In this document: positions 1 to 6,228 of the stretch, piece by piece | Position numbering within the stretch: the first letter of the stretch is position 1 | Layout: every line of letters starts with the position of its first letter | Assembly (NCBI GenBank): GCA_011056825.1 | Contig: DSBH01000256.1 | Location: 1 to 9,442, forward strand | Source of the DNA: Deltaproteobacteria bacterium | Lineage (GTDB): Bacteria > Desulfobacterota > Syntrophia > Syntrophales > UBA2210 | Direction of reading: 5' to 3' | DNA length: 9,442 nt | Made by a program: the position numbers and the translations under genes | The notes under the pieces: generated by a model | Told to the model about the DNA's origin: nothing | Seen by the model: only the letters and a program-made list of their open reading frames with translations | Databases searched by the model: none

Positions 1-170
1 AGTCTGTACAGGTCGGCAACCCAGGGTTTGGCCAGCACTTCGATCCTGGCGTCGGGAAGACTTTCCCTCACGGCCCTCAGCGCCGGAAGACTCATGATGA
101 CATCGCCGATCCAGTTCGTACCCCGCACAAGAAGATGTTTCGCATTCAGAAGATCAGAGTTATCAGTCAC
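1..170 (-). CDS. waaF: Lipopolysaccharide heptosyltransferase (WaaF-type, GT9 family), N-terminal fragment
   Basis: Only the first 56 codons are present; the gene runs off the left edge. Glycosyltransferase family 9 enzymes of this type transfer L-glycero-D-manno-heptose from ADP-heptose to the LPS inner core on the cytoplasmic face of the inner membrane. The visible part has the family's opening strand and loop: LLVRGTNWIGD at about residues 13-23, then SLPALRAVRE, then IEVLAKPWVADLY, which is the usual start of heptosyltransferase II. The start is a GTG at 168-170: an in-frame TGA lies at 189-191 with no other start codon between, and GAAAGGA (181-187) sits 10 nt upstream. It follows lpxK by 101 nt, in keeping with a lipid A-core operon. 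The GT9 call is firm; WaaF rather than WaaC or another GT9 member is less certain because most of the protein is missing. Confidence 0.85.
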   Translation of the reverse strand, partial: MTDNSDLLNAKHLLVRGTNWIGDVIMSLPALRAVRESLPDARIEVLAKPWVADLYR

Positions 171-228
171 CGTTACCGTTTCCTTTCTTCACCGGCCGTT
201 TTGATTATTATTTTTGTCCCGCCGGTCC

Positions 229-250
229 GTCGTTCGACCGTCTTTCGACC
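229..250. repeat. Tandem 11-bp direct repeat (2 copies) in the lpxK-waaF gap
   Basis: Two adjacent 11-bp units, gtcgttcgacc (229-239) and gtctttcgacc (240-250), differ at one base. They lie in the 101-nt gap between lpxK and the heptosyltransferase gene. On the transcribed strand CGGTC and GACCG can also form a short 5-bp stem. No U-tract follows, so it is not a typical terminator. No function is assigned and it may be chance. Confidence 0.45.
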
Positions 251-271
251 CGCAGCCCCGATTACTCCCTT

Positions 272-1336
272 TCACTGTCGCAACTTCCCGCACAAGGTCG
301 CCATCAGCTCTTTCGGTGAAGGAACAATGCGCATTCCGATCCTGAACAGTTGCAAGGATCTGTAAATTTCGGGGAACCGTCTCAGGCGTACACCGTCTTT
401 TTCCGTCGTCACTATGATATCGGCGTCGGCGGCGCGTATTTTTCGTATATCCCGTTCATCATAGATATGGTGATCGGGAAATGAAAAAAATGCCTCCAGC
501 GAGCCGCACCAGGGAAGAAGAGTTTCGCGAAAACGCCGCGGGAACGCTATGCCCGCAAATGCGGTAACCCGTTTATTCTGCAGGAACTCCGGGGACCTGA
601 CCGTTCCGTCTGAACAATCCAGCAGATCCTCCGACCGACGTTGCGCCATGAAGATGGGAATGCCGGGGGCGACCCGCTCGATTATACCGGCATCAAAATC
701 AGGCGGGCTGTCCGTCACGATAATAAAGTGAGACCGACGGATCCCGCCGGGTGGTTCCCGAAGCGTGCCCCCCGGAATAATACACCCGTTTCCAAAGGGA
801 CGATCACCATCGACGAGAACGATATCCACGTCCCGGAAGAGGCTGCGGTGCTGGAATGCGTCATCGAGAATCAGCAGGTCTGCCTCGAAATTCTGCAGAA
901 CCGCCCGTCCCGCGTCGACGCGTCGCCGGGCCGTTACGACCGGTATATTTTCGAGTGATTCAGCTATCAGCACGGGCTCATCGCCCGCTTCCTCCGGTGT
1001 CGCACTTATGCTCCTGCCGTCCGACACAACGGTAACGGCGTCACGGTTTCGCCCGCCGTAGCCTCGGCTGACGACTGCCGGCCGAAATCCGCATTCCTGA
1101 AGAAGGCGGGCCAGCATGATCACGGCCGGTGTCTTCCCGGTACCGCCGAGAGTCAGGTTTCCCACACTGATAACGGGAAGAGGGAGCTGTCGCGTGCGAA
1201 GAAGCCCCCTGTCATAGAAGGTGTTGCGCAGACTGACGATCGCTTCGTATCCGAGCGACAGGGGAAAGGAAACGAGCGGCAGCGCCCTGCTCGTTCCTTC
1301 GAGTTTCTTTCTCACGTAGTCGGCCGATCTTGCCAT
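272..1336 (-). CDS. lpxK: Tetraacyldisaccharide 4'-kinase LpxK
   Basis: LpxK uses ATP to phosphorylate the 4' position of tetraacyl-disaccharide 1-phosphate, giving lipid IVA at the cytoplasmic face of the inner membrane. The 354-residue protein is slightly longer than E. coli LpxK (about 328). It has a hydrophobic N-terminal segment (about 18-37), then the P-loop VGNLTLGGTGKTP (58-70, Lys68), VVSRGYGG (88-95), EAGDEP (116-121), DDAFQHR (158-164, the Walker B-like pair plus His), FPDHH (286-290) and TTEKD (310-314). By alignment from memory, Asp119 and one of His289/290 correspond to the Asp/His pair proposed for catalysis in Aquifex LpxK. The ATG start is 15 nt after the msbA stop, with only a weak GAGAAAACGG ribosome site, so translation may lean on coupling to msbA. 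All key motifs are intact. Confidence 0.97.
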   Translation of the reverse strand: MARSADYVRKKLEGTSRALPLVSFPLSLGYEAIVSLRNTFYDRGLLRTRQLPLPVISVGNLTLGGTGKTPAVIMLARLLQECGFRPAVVSRGYGGRNRDAVTVVSDGRSISATPEEAGDEPVLIAESLENIPVVTARRRVDAGRAVLQNFEADLLILDDAFQHRSLFRDVDIVLVDGDRPFGNGCIIPGGTLREPPGGIRRSHFIIVTDSPPDFDAGIIERVAPGIPIFMAQRRSEDLLDCSDGTVRSPEFLQNKRVTAFAGIAFPRRFRETLLPWCGSLEAFFSFPDHHIYDERDIRKIRAADADIIVTTEKDGVRLRRFPEIYRSLQLFRIGMRIVPSPKELMATLCGKLRQ

Positions 1337-1351
1337 GATTGCGCCGTTTTC

Positions 1352-3094
1352 TCATTCCACCGCGAGAGGAGTCCCGTTGTTTTCAAATTGCATGGTAAAC
1401 AGGCGGTGGTATTCTCCCCTCTTTCCCATGAGCAGGTCGTGCGATCCTTCCTCGACAATGGTCCCGTCGTAGAGTACGATGATCCGGTCGGCGTTGCGTA
1501 TGGTCGAAAGCCGGTGAGCCACGACCAGCGTCGTCCTGCCCCGCATGAGGTTTTCCAGCGCCTCCTGGACTTCTTTTTCGGAATCCGTGTCCAGGGACGA
1601 TGTGGCCTCGTCGAGAATAAGAATCGGGGCGTCTTTCAGCAACGAACGGGCGATGGAGATGCGCTGGCGTTCACCCCCGGAAAGCCTTACGCCCTGTTCG
1701 CCGATAACGGTATCGTATCCTTTCGGCAGCTTCATGATGAAATCGTGCGCCCGTGCCGCCACGGCCGCCCTGACAATGTCTTCGTCGCTTTTCGTTATAT
1801 CCCCGTAAGCAATATTGTTCCGCACAGTGTCATTAAAAAGAATTACCTGCTGCGTGACGATTCCGATCTGGCCTCGAAGGGACCGAAGTGTCACATCCCG
1901 TATATCACGACCGTCTATACGGATCGAACCTTCCGACACGTCGTAAAACCGGGGAATCAGGTTTACCAGGCTGGACTTGCCCACGCCGCTCATCCCCACG
2001 AAGGCTACTACTTCCCCGGTCCTGATGGTAAGATTGATATTTTTCAGCACCGGCTCGTCGCCGTATCCGAACGTCATGTTGCTGATTTCGATGGAACGAC
2101 GTATCGGCGGCAGGTCAATCGCCCCCTCCCTGTCCCCGATGTCAGGCCTGCTGTCCATGACGTTAAACACACGCTGGGCCGCCGCGATTCCCTGCTGAAC
2201 GGTATTGTTCACGTTGCTGAGACGCTTCACCGGTTCATAGAGCATTATAAGGGCCGTCATAAAGGAAAAAAACGTCCCGGGCGTCGATTCTCCCTGGATG
2301 ACCTGGTACCCGCCGTAGAGAACAATAGCGGCCACTCCCAGGTGCCCGAGAAACTCCATGAAAGGACTGGAAAGCGCACGAATGGAAACGGATTTCATGA
2401 ACAGCCGGAAAAGGGTTTCGTTCTCCCGGGAGAATCGATTCCCTTCATGAGCCTCCATACCGAAGGCCTTGACGATGCGGGTGCCCGCTATGGTTTCCTG
2501 CAACAGGCTCGACAGAGTCCCCATGGTCACCTGGCTGTCCGTCGCGACGCGCCGCATTTTCTCCCCGAACTTAACGATGGGATACACAGCCAGGGGAAAA
2601 ACAAAAAGCGCCACCAGGGCCAGTTTCCAGTTCATGTACACGATGACGCAGGCCAGCGCCAGAATCATCAGGGAATCTTTCAGAAGACTGGTAACCGCTT
2701 CCGATACGGCCTGCTGAATAAAATTGACGTCGTTGGTGATTCGGGACATGAGTGTTCCCGTGGGATTGCGGTAAAAAAATGAAAGGGACTGCCGCTGAAT
2801 GTGATTGTACAGGTTGCTCCGCAGGTCCGTGACGATCCGCTGGCCTATGAAGCTCATGAGCACTACCTGGCCGTAGCTGCAGATGCCTTTCACGAACGCG
2901 ACGGCGAGGATCGTCAGGGCGACGATGGTAAGCATGGAAGCGTCTTTGTTGACGAAAATATCGTCGATGATTGGTTTCACCAGATAGGCCATCGCCGCCG
3001 TGGCGATGCTGAATCCTCCCATGCACAGGAGGGCGAGTAGAAACTTCCCCACGTGATTCCTGGCCATTGCAAGAAGACGCAGATATATTTTCAT
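1352..3094 (-). CDS. msbA: Lipid A export ABC transporter, permease-ATPase fusion MsbA
   Basis: MsbA is a homodimeric half-transporter that flips lipid A-core from the inner to the outer leaflet of the inner membrane using ATP. The 580 residues match the usual length of about 580. About six membrane segments occupy residues 15-290 (clearest near 18-40, 55-75, 140-175 and 250-290). The ATPase domain follows: Walker A GMSGVGKSS (367-375), Q-loop in VTQQ (413-416), signature LSGGERQR (471-478), Walker B ILILDEATSSLD (491-502) and H-loop His527 in VVAHRLST. The start is fixed by an ATGA overlap with the end of lpxB and by a strong ribosome site (GGGGGAGG, 3101-3108) 6 nt upstream. MsbA-like half-transporters are hard to tell from other lipid flippases by sequence alone; the position between lpxB and lpxK is what makes lipid A the likely cargo. 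Confidence 0.96.
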   Translation of the reverse strand: MKIYLRLLAMARNHVGKFLLALLCMGGFSIATAAMAYLVKPIIDDIFVNKDASMLTIVALTILAVAFVKGICSYGQVVLMSFIGQRIVTDLRSNLYNHIQRQSLSFFYRNPTGTLMSRITNDVNFIQQAVSEAVTSLLKDSLMILALACVIVYMNWKLALVALFVFPLAVYPIVKFGEKMRRVATDSQVTMGTLSSLLQETIAGTRIVKAFGMEAHEGNRFSRENETLFRLFMKSVSIRALSSPFMEFLGHLGVAAIVLYGGYQVIQGESTPGTFFSFMTALIMLYEPVKRLSNVNNTVQQGIAAAQRVFNVMDSRPDIGDREGAIDLPPIRRSIEISNMTFGYGDEPVLKNINLTIRTGEVVAFVGMSGVGKSSLVNLIPRFYDVSEGSIRIDGRDIRDVTLRSLRGQIGIVTQQVILFNDTVRNNIAYGDITKSDEDIVRAAVAARAHDFIMKLPKGYDTVIGEQGVRLSGGERQRISIARSLLKDAPILILDEATSSLDTDSEKEVQEALENLMRGRTTLVVAHRLSTIRNADRIIVLYDGTIVEEGSHDLLMGKRGEYHRLFTMQFENNGTPLAVE

Positions 3095-4332
3095 GACGCG
3101 CCTCCCCCGGAAAACGGCGACGCCGGGATATGCCCCGATGAATTGTTTCCGGCACGCGTAGCCGGATCACGATGTATCAACTCGAAGGCCATGGCGGCCG
3201 CCCTGGCAGCCGCGCCCGGCTCTCCCAGCCTGGTCCTCAATTCCCTGAGGTCGGACAGGACCCCGGACCGCCGGGTTCCGCCGGTGAGCATGGAAGTCAG
3301 TTCGCCCGCGATTGCCGCCGGGTTCACGTTCCCCTGTATATATTCCGGTACCACCCGACGTCCTGCTATTATATTGACAAGCCCGATATAATCCACGTTT
3401 ATGAACATCCTTCCCAGAAGATACGAAAGAACGGACACCTTATATATGATAACCATGGGGACTTCAAGGAGCGCCGCCTCCAGCGTCGAAGTCCCCGACG
3501 CCACGATGGCGCCGTCGGCCGCTCCCAGCGCTTCGTAGAAGCTGTCTCTGACAACGATTATATCCGGCGCATGTTCACGGCCGGCTTCGTCGAGAGCATC
3601 GACCGGTATACCCTCCGCCAGGGGAAGTACGAACTGCACGCCCGGAACGAGGTCGGCAATAAGGCGGGCAGTGTCGAACATAACCGGCAGGAGTGACGAC
3701 ACTTCCTTCCGGCGGCTTCCTGGAAGCAGGGCGACGGTTGTTCTTCCCGGTTCGAGACCGAGGCGTTTCGCTGCTTTTTCCCGGGATTCCCGCAGTAACA
3801 CACGGTCCAGGAGCGGATGCCCCACGAAACGCACGGGGAGACGCGTGGAACGGTATATTTCCTCCTCAAATGGAAGAATGACGGCCATGGCATCGACATA
3901 TTTTTCAAGGAAGTAAATACGGTTTTTCCGCCATGCCCAGACCTGGGGGCTGATGTAGTAGAATACAGGAATGCCCTGTTTGTGAGCAAATTTGGCCAGC
4001 GGCATATTGAAGTCGGGAAAATCTATCAGGATCAGGAGATCGGGCCGATCCCGCCGGATACGATCCTTGAGAGCTCGACGACATGCAAGAATGGCCGCCA
4101 GCTTCGGGATCACTTCCGTCACTCCCACCACCGCGAGATCGGAAGCGTGCGCGGTCAGCTCGACTCCGGCCTTTTTCATCCGGTCGCCGCCGATGCCGAA
4201 AAAACGTGCGCCCGGATCGAGGCGTAACATCTCGGCCACCAGCATCGACCCGTGAAGGTCTCCTGATGCTTCACCGGCCACGATGACAATGTTTTTCCCG
4301 GAACCGGCCGGCAGAATCGCGTCGGCTTCCAT
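3091..4332 (-). CDS. lpxB: Lipid-A-disaccharide synthase LpxB
   Basis: LpxB is a GT19 glycosyltransferase that condenses UDP-2,3-diacylglucosamine with lipid X to form the beta-1,6 disaccharide of lipid A, working at the membrane surface in the cytoplasm. Recognisable motifs are GEASGDLHG (20-28), FFGIGGDRM (44-52), IDFPDFNM (103-110, with the conserved Asp104), YYISPQVWAWR (125-135), LPGSRRKE (203-210) and the UDP-sugar site ASGTSTLEAALLEVPM (278-293). It is 413 residues, about 30 longer than E. coli LpxB. The excess is a short N-terminal lead (about 12) and a Gly/Ser-rich C-terminal tail from about residue 390. The ATG shares one base with the TAA of the upstream 42-codon ORF (TAATG), with a moderate GGGAG site (4344-4348) 11 nt upstream. 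Its last four bases overlap the msbA start. Confidence 0.97.
   Translation of the reverse strand: MEADAILPAGSGKNIVIVAGEASGDLHGSMLVAEMLRLDPGARFFGIGGDRMKKAGVELTAHASDLAVVGVTEVIPKLAAILACRRALKDRIRRDRPDLLILIDFPDFNMPLAKFAHKQGIPVFYYISPQVWAWRKNRIYFLEKYVDAMAVILPFEEEIYRSTRLPVRFVGHPLLDRVLLRESREKAAKRLGLEPGRTTVALLPGSRRKEVSSLLPVMFDTARLIADLVPGVQFVLPLAEGIPVDALDEAGREHAPDIIVVRDSFYEALGAADGAIVASGTSTLEAALLEVPMVIIYKVSVLSYLLGRMFINVDYIGLVNIIAGRRVVPEYIQGNVNPAAIAGELTSMLTGGTRRSGVLSDLRELRTRLGEPGAAARAAAMAFELIHRDPATRAGNNSSGHIPASPFSGGGAS
3101..3108 (-). promoter_or_regulatory. Ribosome binding site of msbA inside the lpxB tail
   Basis: GGGGGAGG on the minus strand lies 6 nt before the msbA ATG (3092-3094). It is formed by the Gly codons GGG-GGA-GGC near the C-terminus of LpxB, so ribosomes finishing LpxB cover the msbA start. 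With the ATGA overlap this indicates translational coupling and fixes the msbA start. Confidence 0.8.
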
Positions 4333-4460
4333 TACAACTCACACTCCCGCCGATGTGGGGACAGGTGCATCCCCGTGGTATTCCGTCGGAAAATCCACGG
4401 CGGGAAGCAAGCGACCGGCTGTTTTATCACCTTCTGTACCCGCGGGAATTGCTCTGCCAT
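4332..4460 (-). CDS. Candidate small ORF, 42 residues, between the oxidoreductase gene and lpxB
   Basis: An open frame of 42 codons plus stop fills the whole space between the oxidoreductase gene and lpxB. ATG at 4458-4460 is 5 nt after the upstream stop; an in-frame GTG at 4467-4469 would instead overlap that stop as GTGA and add three residues. The TAA (4332-4334) shares a base with the lpxB ATG (TAATG). G+C by codon position, counted by hand over the 42 sense codons, is 25/42, 19/42 and 30/42 for positions 1, 2 and 3, the ordering expected for real coding sequence in this genome. The peptide begins MAEQFPRVQKV and ends SPHRRECEL. It is basic, has two Cys and one Trp, and has no signal peptide or membrane segment. 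I do not recognise it. There is no good ribosome site at the ATG, so it would depend on coupling. It may instead be a leader that only delivers ribosomes to lpxB, or non-coding. Confidence 0.35.
   Translation of the reverse strand: MAEQFPRVQKVIKQPVACFPPWIFRRNTTGMHLSPHRRECEL
4373..4400 (-). promoter_or_regulatory. Possible RNA hairpin upstream of lpxB
   Basis: On the transcribed strand CCGTGG and CCACGG form a 6-bp outer stem enclosing an inner TTCC-GAC-GGAA stem-loop with small bulges of 3 and 2 nt between. It ends 40 nt before the lpxB ATG. No U-run follows, so it is not an intrinsic terminator. It could affect lpxB translation or mRNA processing, or may only reflect the codons of the small ORF it lies in. 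Confidence 0.35.
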
Positions 4461-4465
4461 GACAC

Positions 4466-5413
4466 TCACTCGCCGTGGCTTCTTCCTCGTTTCATGCACT
4501 GTATCACGCGAAGCGCCAACTCCAAGGATTTCCTTCCCTCCTCGCCCGAGACGAGAGGAACTGTTCTCGAGGCGACCGAATCGACGAAGTGACGTATTTC
4601 CTCTTCGAGGGGGTCGTGCTGTTTCAGGGTCACGTCCCTCATGCCGATATCCGTTTCACCGTTCGGACCGGCCACTTTTTCCAGCGACACCAGTTCCCGC
4701 TTGGCGTAATCGAGGGAATGGTAACCATCAAGGCCGAAAAACCGTATTTTCTGCATTTTCTTGCCCGTGATTCTGCTCGCCGTGATGTTGGCGACGCACC
4801 CGCTTTCGAAGGCTATCCGCACGTTTGCGATGTCCACCTTATCGGACAGTACTGACACGCCTACGGCGTCGATGGTTTCAACAGGCGATTTCACGGAGGC
4901 AAGGATCAGGTCCAGATCGTGTATCATGAGATCCAGTACCACGTCCACGTCGGTTCCCCGGCTGTGAAAAGGGTGAAGTCGGTGGGCCTCGATAAAAAGT
5001 GGTGGACCCATGATTTCCCGCAGGGCCATGACGGCGGGGTTGAATCGCTCCACGAAACCGACCTGAAGCATCCGCCCGCCCCTCCTCGCGGCGGCCACGA
5101 GATCATCAGCCTCTTCGAGTGTCAATGTCATGGGTTTTTCGACAAGAACGTCAACGCCGGCGTCGAGAAAATCAATCGCTACGGCGTGGTGTGACACCGT
5201 CGGCGTGGTAACACTGACGGCATCAACGACGCCGACGAGATCCCTGTGATCCGTGAATGCTTCACAGCCGAACCGCGCGGCGGCGTTTTCCGCCCGTGCC
5301 CGGTCGATATCGACTACGCCGCCGATTGTGCAATTCTTTATTTTACTATATTTTTCGAGGTGATAGATTCCAAGATGACCGATCCCCACGACCCCGACTT
5401 TCAATTCTTTCAT
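4466..5413 (-). CDS. Gfo/Idh/MocA-family NAD(P)-dependent oxidoreductase, in lipid A gene cluster
   Basis: This is a 315-residue oxidoreductase of the family that oxidises or reduces sugar ring hydroxyls, often on nucleotide sugars. It has an N-terminal Rossmann fold with GIGHLG (10-15) and an acidic end to strand 2 (VVDID, Asp35), which favours NAD over NADP. The EKP motif (92-94, Lys93) and a DLMIHDLD segment (161-168, Asp161 and His165) supply the usual Lys/Asp/His catalytic set. The C-terminal alpha/beta domain is complete. The start is taken as ATG 5411-5413 because AGGGA lies 7 nt upstream; a TTG two codons earlier is too close to that site. It lies 34 nt after lpxA. In Acidithiobacillus ferrooxidans the UDP-GlcNAc 3-dehydrogenase GnnA is encoded between lpxA and lpxB with its aminotransferase GnnB. 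Here GnnB is absent, so a GnnA role is a hypothesis only. The family call is firm; the substrate is unknown. Confidence 0.93.
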   Translation of the reverse strand: MKELKVGVVGIGHLGIYHLEKYSKIKNCTIGGVVDIDRARAENAAARFGCEAFTDHRDLVGVVDAVSVTTPTVSHHAVAIDFLDAGVDVLVEKPMTLTLEEADDLVAAARRGGRMLQVGFVERFNPAVMALREIMGPPLFIEAHRLHPFHSRGTDVDVVLDLMIHDLDLILASVKSPVETIDAVGVSVLSDKVDIANVRIAFESGCVANITASRITGKKMQKIRFFGLDGYHSLDYAKRELVSLEKVAGPNGETDIGMRDVTLKQHDPLEEEIRHFVDSVASRTVPLVSGEEGRKSLELALRVIQCMKRGRSHGE

Positions 5414-5420
5414 TTCCAAT

Positions 5421-5425
5421 TCCCT
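5421..5425 (-). promoter_or_regulatory. Ribosome binding site deciding the oxidoreductase start
   Basis: AGGGA on the minus strand sits 7 nt before the ATG at 5411-5413 and only 1 nt before the alternative TTG at 5417-5419. This favours the ATG and a 315-residue product. Confidence 0.65.
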
Positions 5426-5447
5426 GACTCGCCGTCCCGCGGGATTG

Positions 5448-6221
5448 TTACCGGCAGACGCCCCGCTCCGATTTTTCGATGAACGCGACCAGGTGGTTCA
5501 CCTCGGGAATGGACGGCATGTCTTTTTTTATTTTTTCCACCGCTTCTTTCATTAAAAGCGACGATCGGAAGAGCAGCCGGTATGCTTCTTTCAACGCCTT
5601 GACCGTCTCCGCCGGGAACCCTTTTCGTTCCAGACCGATCAGGTTGAGACCGTAAAGTTTCGCCCGGTTTCCCGAGGCAATCACGTAAGGCGGCACATCC
5701 GCGGTGACCGCCGACGCTCCGCCTATCATGGCGTAACAACCGATGGAACAGAACTGGTGAACGCCCGTCATACCGCCGATGGTTACGTGGTCTTCAACGG
5801 TGATATGCCCCGCCAGGTTGGCGGCGTTGGCCATAACGATATTGCTTCCCAGACTGCAATTATGAGCAACGTGACAATACGCCATGATAAGATTGCTGTC
5901 GCCTATCGCGGTCATACCTATGTCGGCTGCCGTTCCACGGTGAATGGTCACGAATTCCCGGATTGTGTTGTTGTCGCCGATGACGACCTTGCATTGTTCC
6001 CCACGGAACTTGAGATCCTGAGGTTCGGCCCCGATCGATGCGAACTGGAACACGCGGTTTCCCTTCCCTATATCCGTGGGACCTTCGATAACTACATGGG
6101 GACCGATGACAGTCCCGTCACCAATGGAAACGTCGGGTCCCACGATGCTGTAGGGTCCTATAGTCACGTCACTTCCGACTGTCGCATCACGCGATACGAC
6201 GGCGGTCGAGTGAATATTCAT
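5448..6221 (-). CDS. lpxA: UDP-N-acetylglucosamine acyltransferase LpxA
   Basis: LpxA transfers a 3-hydroxyacyl chain from acyl carrier protein to the 3 position of UDP-GlcNAc, the first step of lipid A synthesis, in the cytoplasm. The 257 residues compare with 262 in E. coli. Residues 1-185 are hexapeptide repeats of the left-handed beta-helix and the rest is the helical C-terminal domain. Landmarks are FASIGAEPQDLKF (60-72), TIHRGT (92-97), CHVAHNC (116-122, His120 aligning with catalytic His125 of E. coli), IGGMTGVHQFC (148-158) and DVPPYVIASGN (175-185). Gly168 aligns with E. coli Gly173, the residue linked to acceptance of 14-carbon chains, so a fairly long acyl chain is inferred. The frame is open another 62 codons upstream into lpxD, but the family start MNIHSTAVV and the GAGGAG site 10 nt before it fix the ATG at 6219-6221. 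Confidence 0.97.
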   Translation of the reverse strand: MNIHSTAVVSRDATVGSDVTIGPYSIVGPDVSIGDGTVIGPHVVIEGPTDIGKGNRVFQFASIGAEPQDLKFRGEQCKVVIGDNNTIREFVTIHRGTAADIGMTAIGDSNLIMAYCHVAHNCSLGSNIVMANAANLAGHITVEDHVTIGGMTGVHQFCSIGCYAMIGGASAVTADVPPYVIASGNRAKLYGLNLIGLERKGFPAETVKALKEAYRLLFRSSLLMKEAVEKIKKDMPSIPEVNHLVAFIEKSERGVCR

Positions 6222-6228
6222 CCCTGTA

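Noticed and set aside
189..275. 28-codon GTG frame overlapping the lpxK stop (GTGA)
   Set aside because: The product is an Asn/Arg/Asp-rich low-complexity string spanning the tandem repeat, with no motif. It ends in the TGA that sets the heptosyltransferase start and is probably chance.
1388..2782. 464-codon open frame on the plus strand
   Set aside because: It lies wholly antisense to msbA, whose protein has every ABC transporter motif. The translated product is His/Arg/Gly-rich with no recognisable domain. Long antisense frames are common opposite GC-rich genes.
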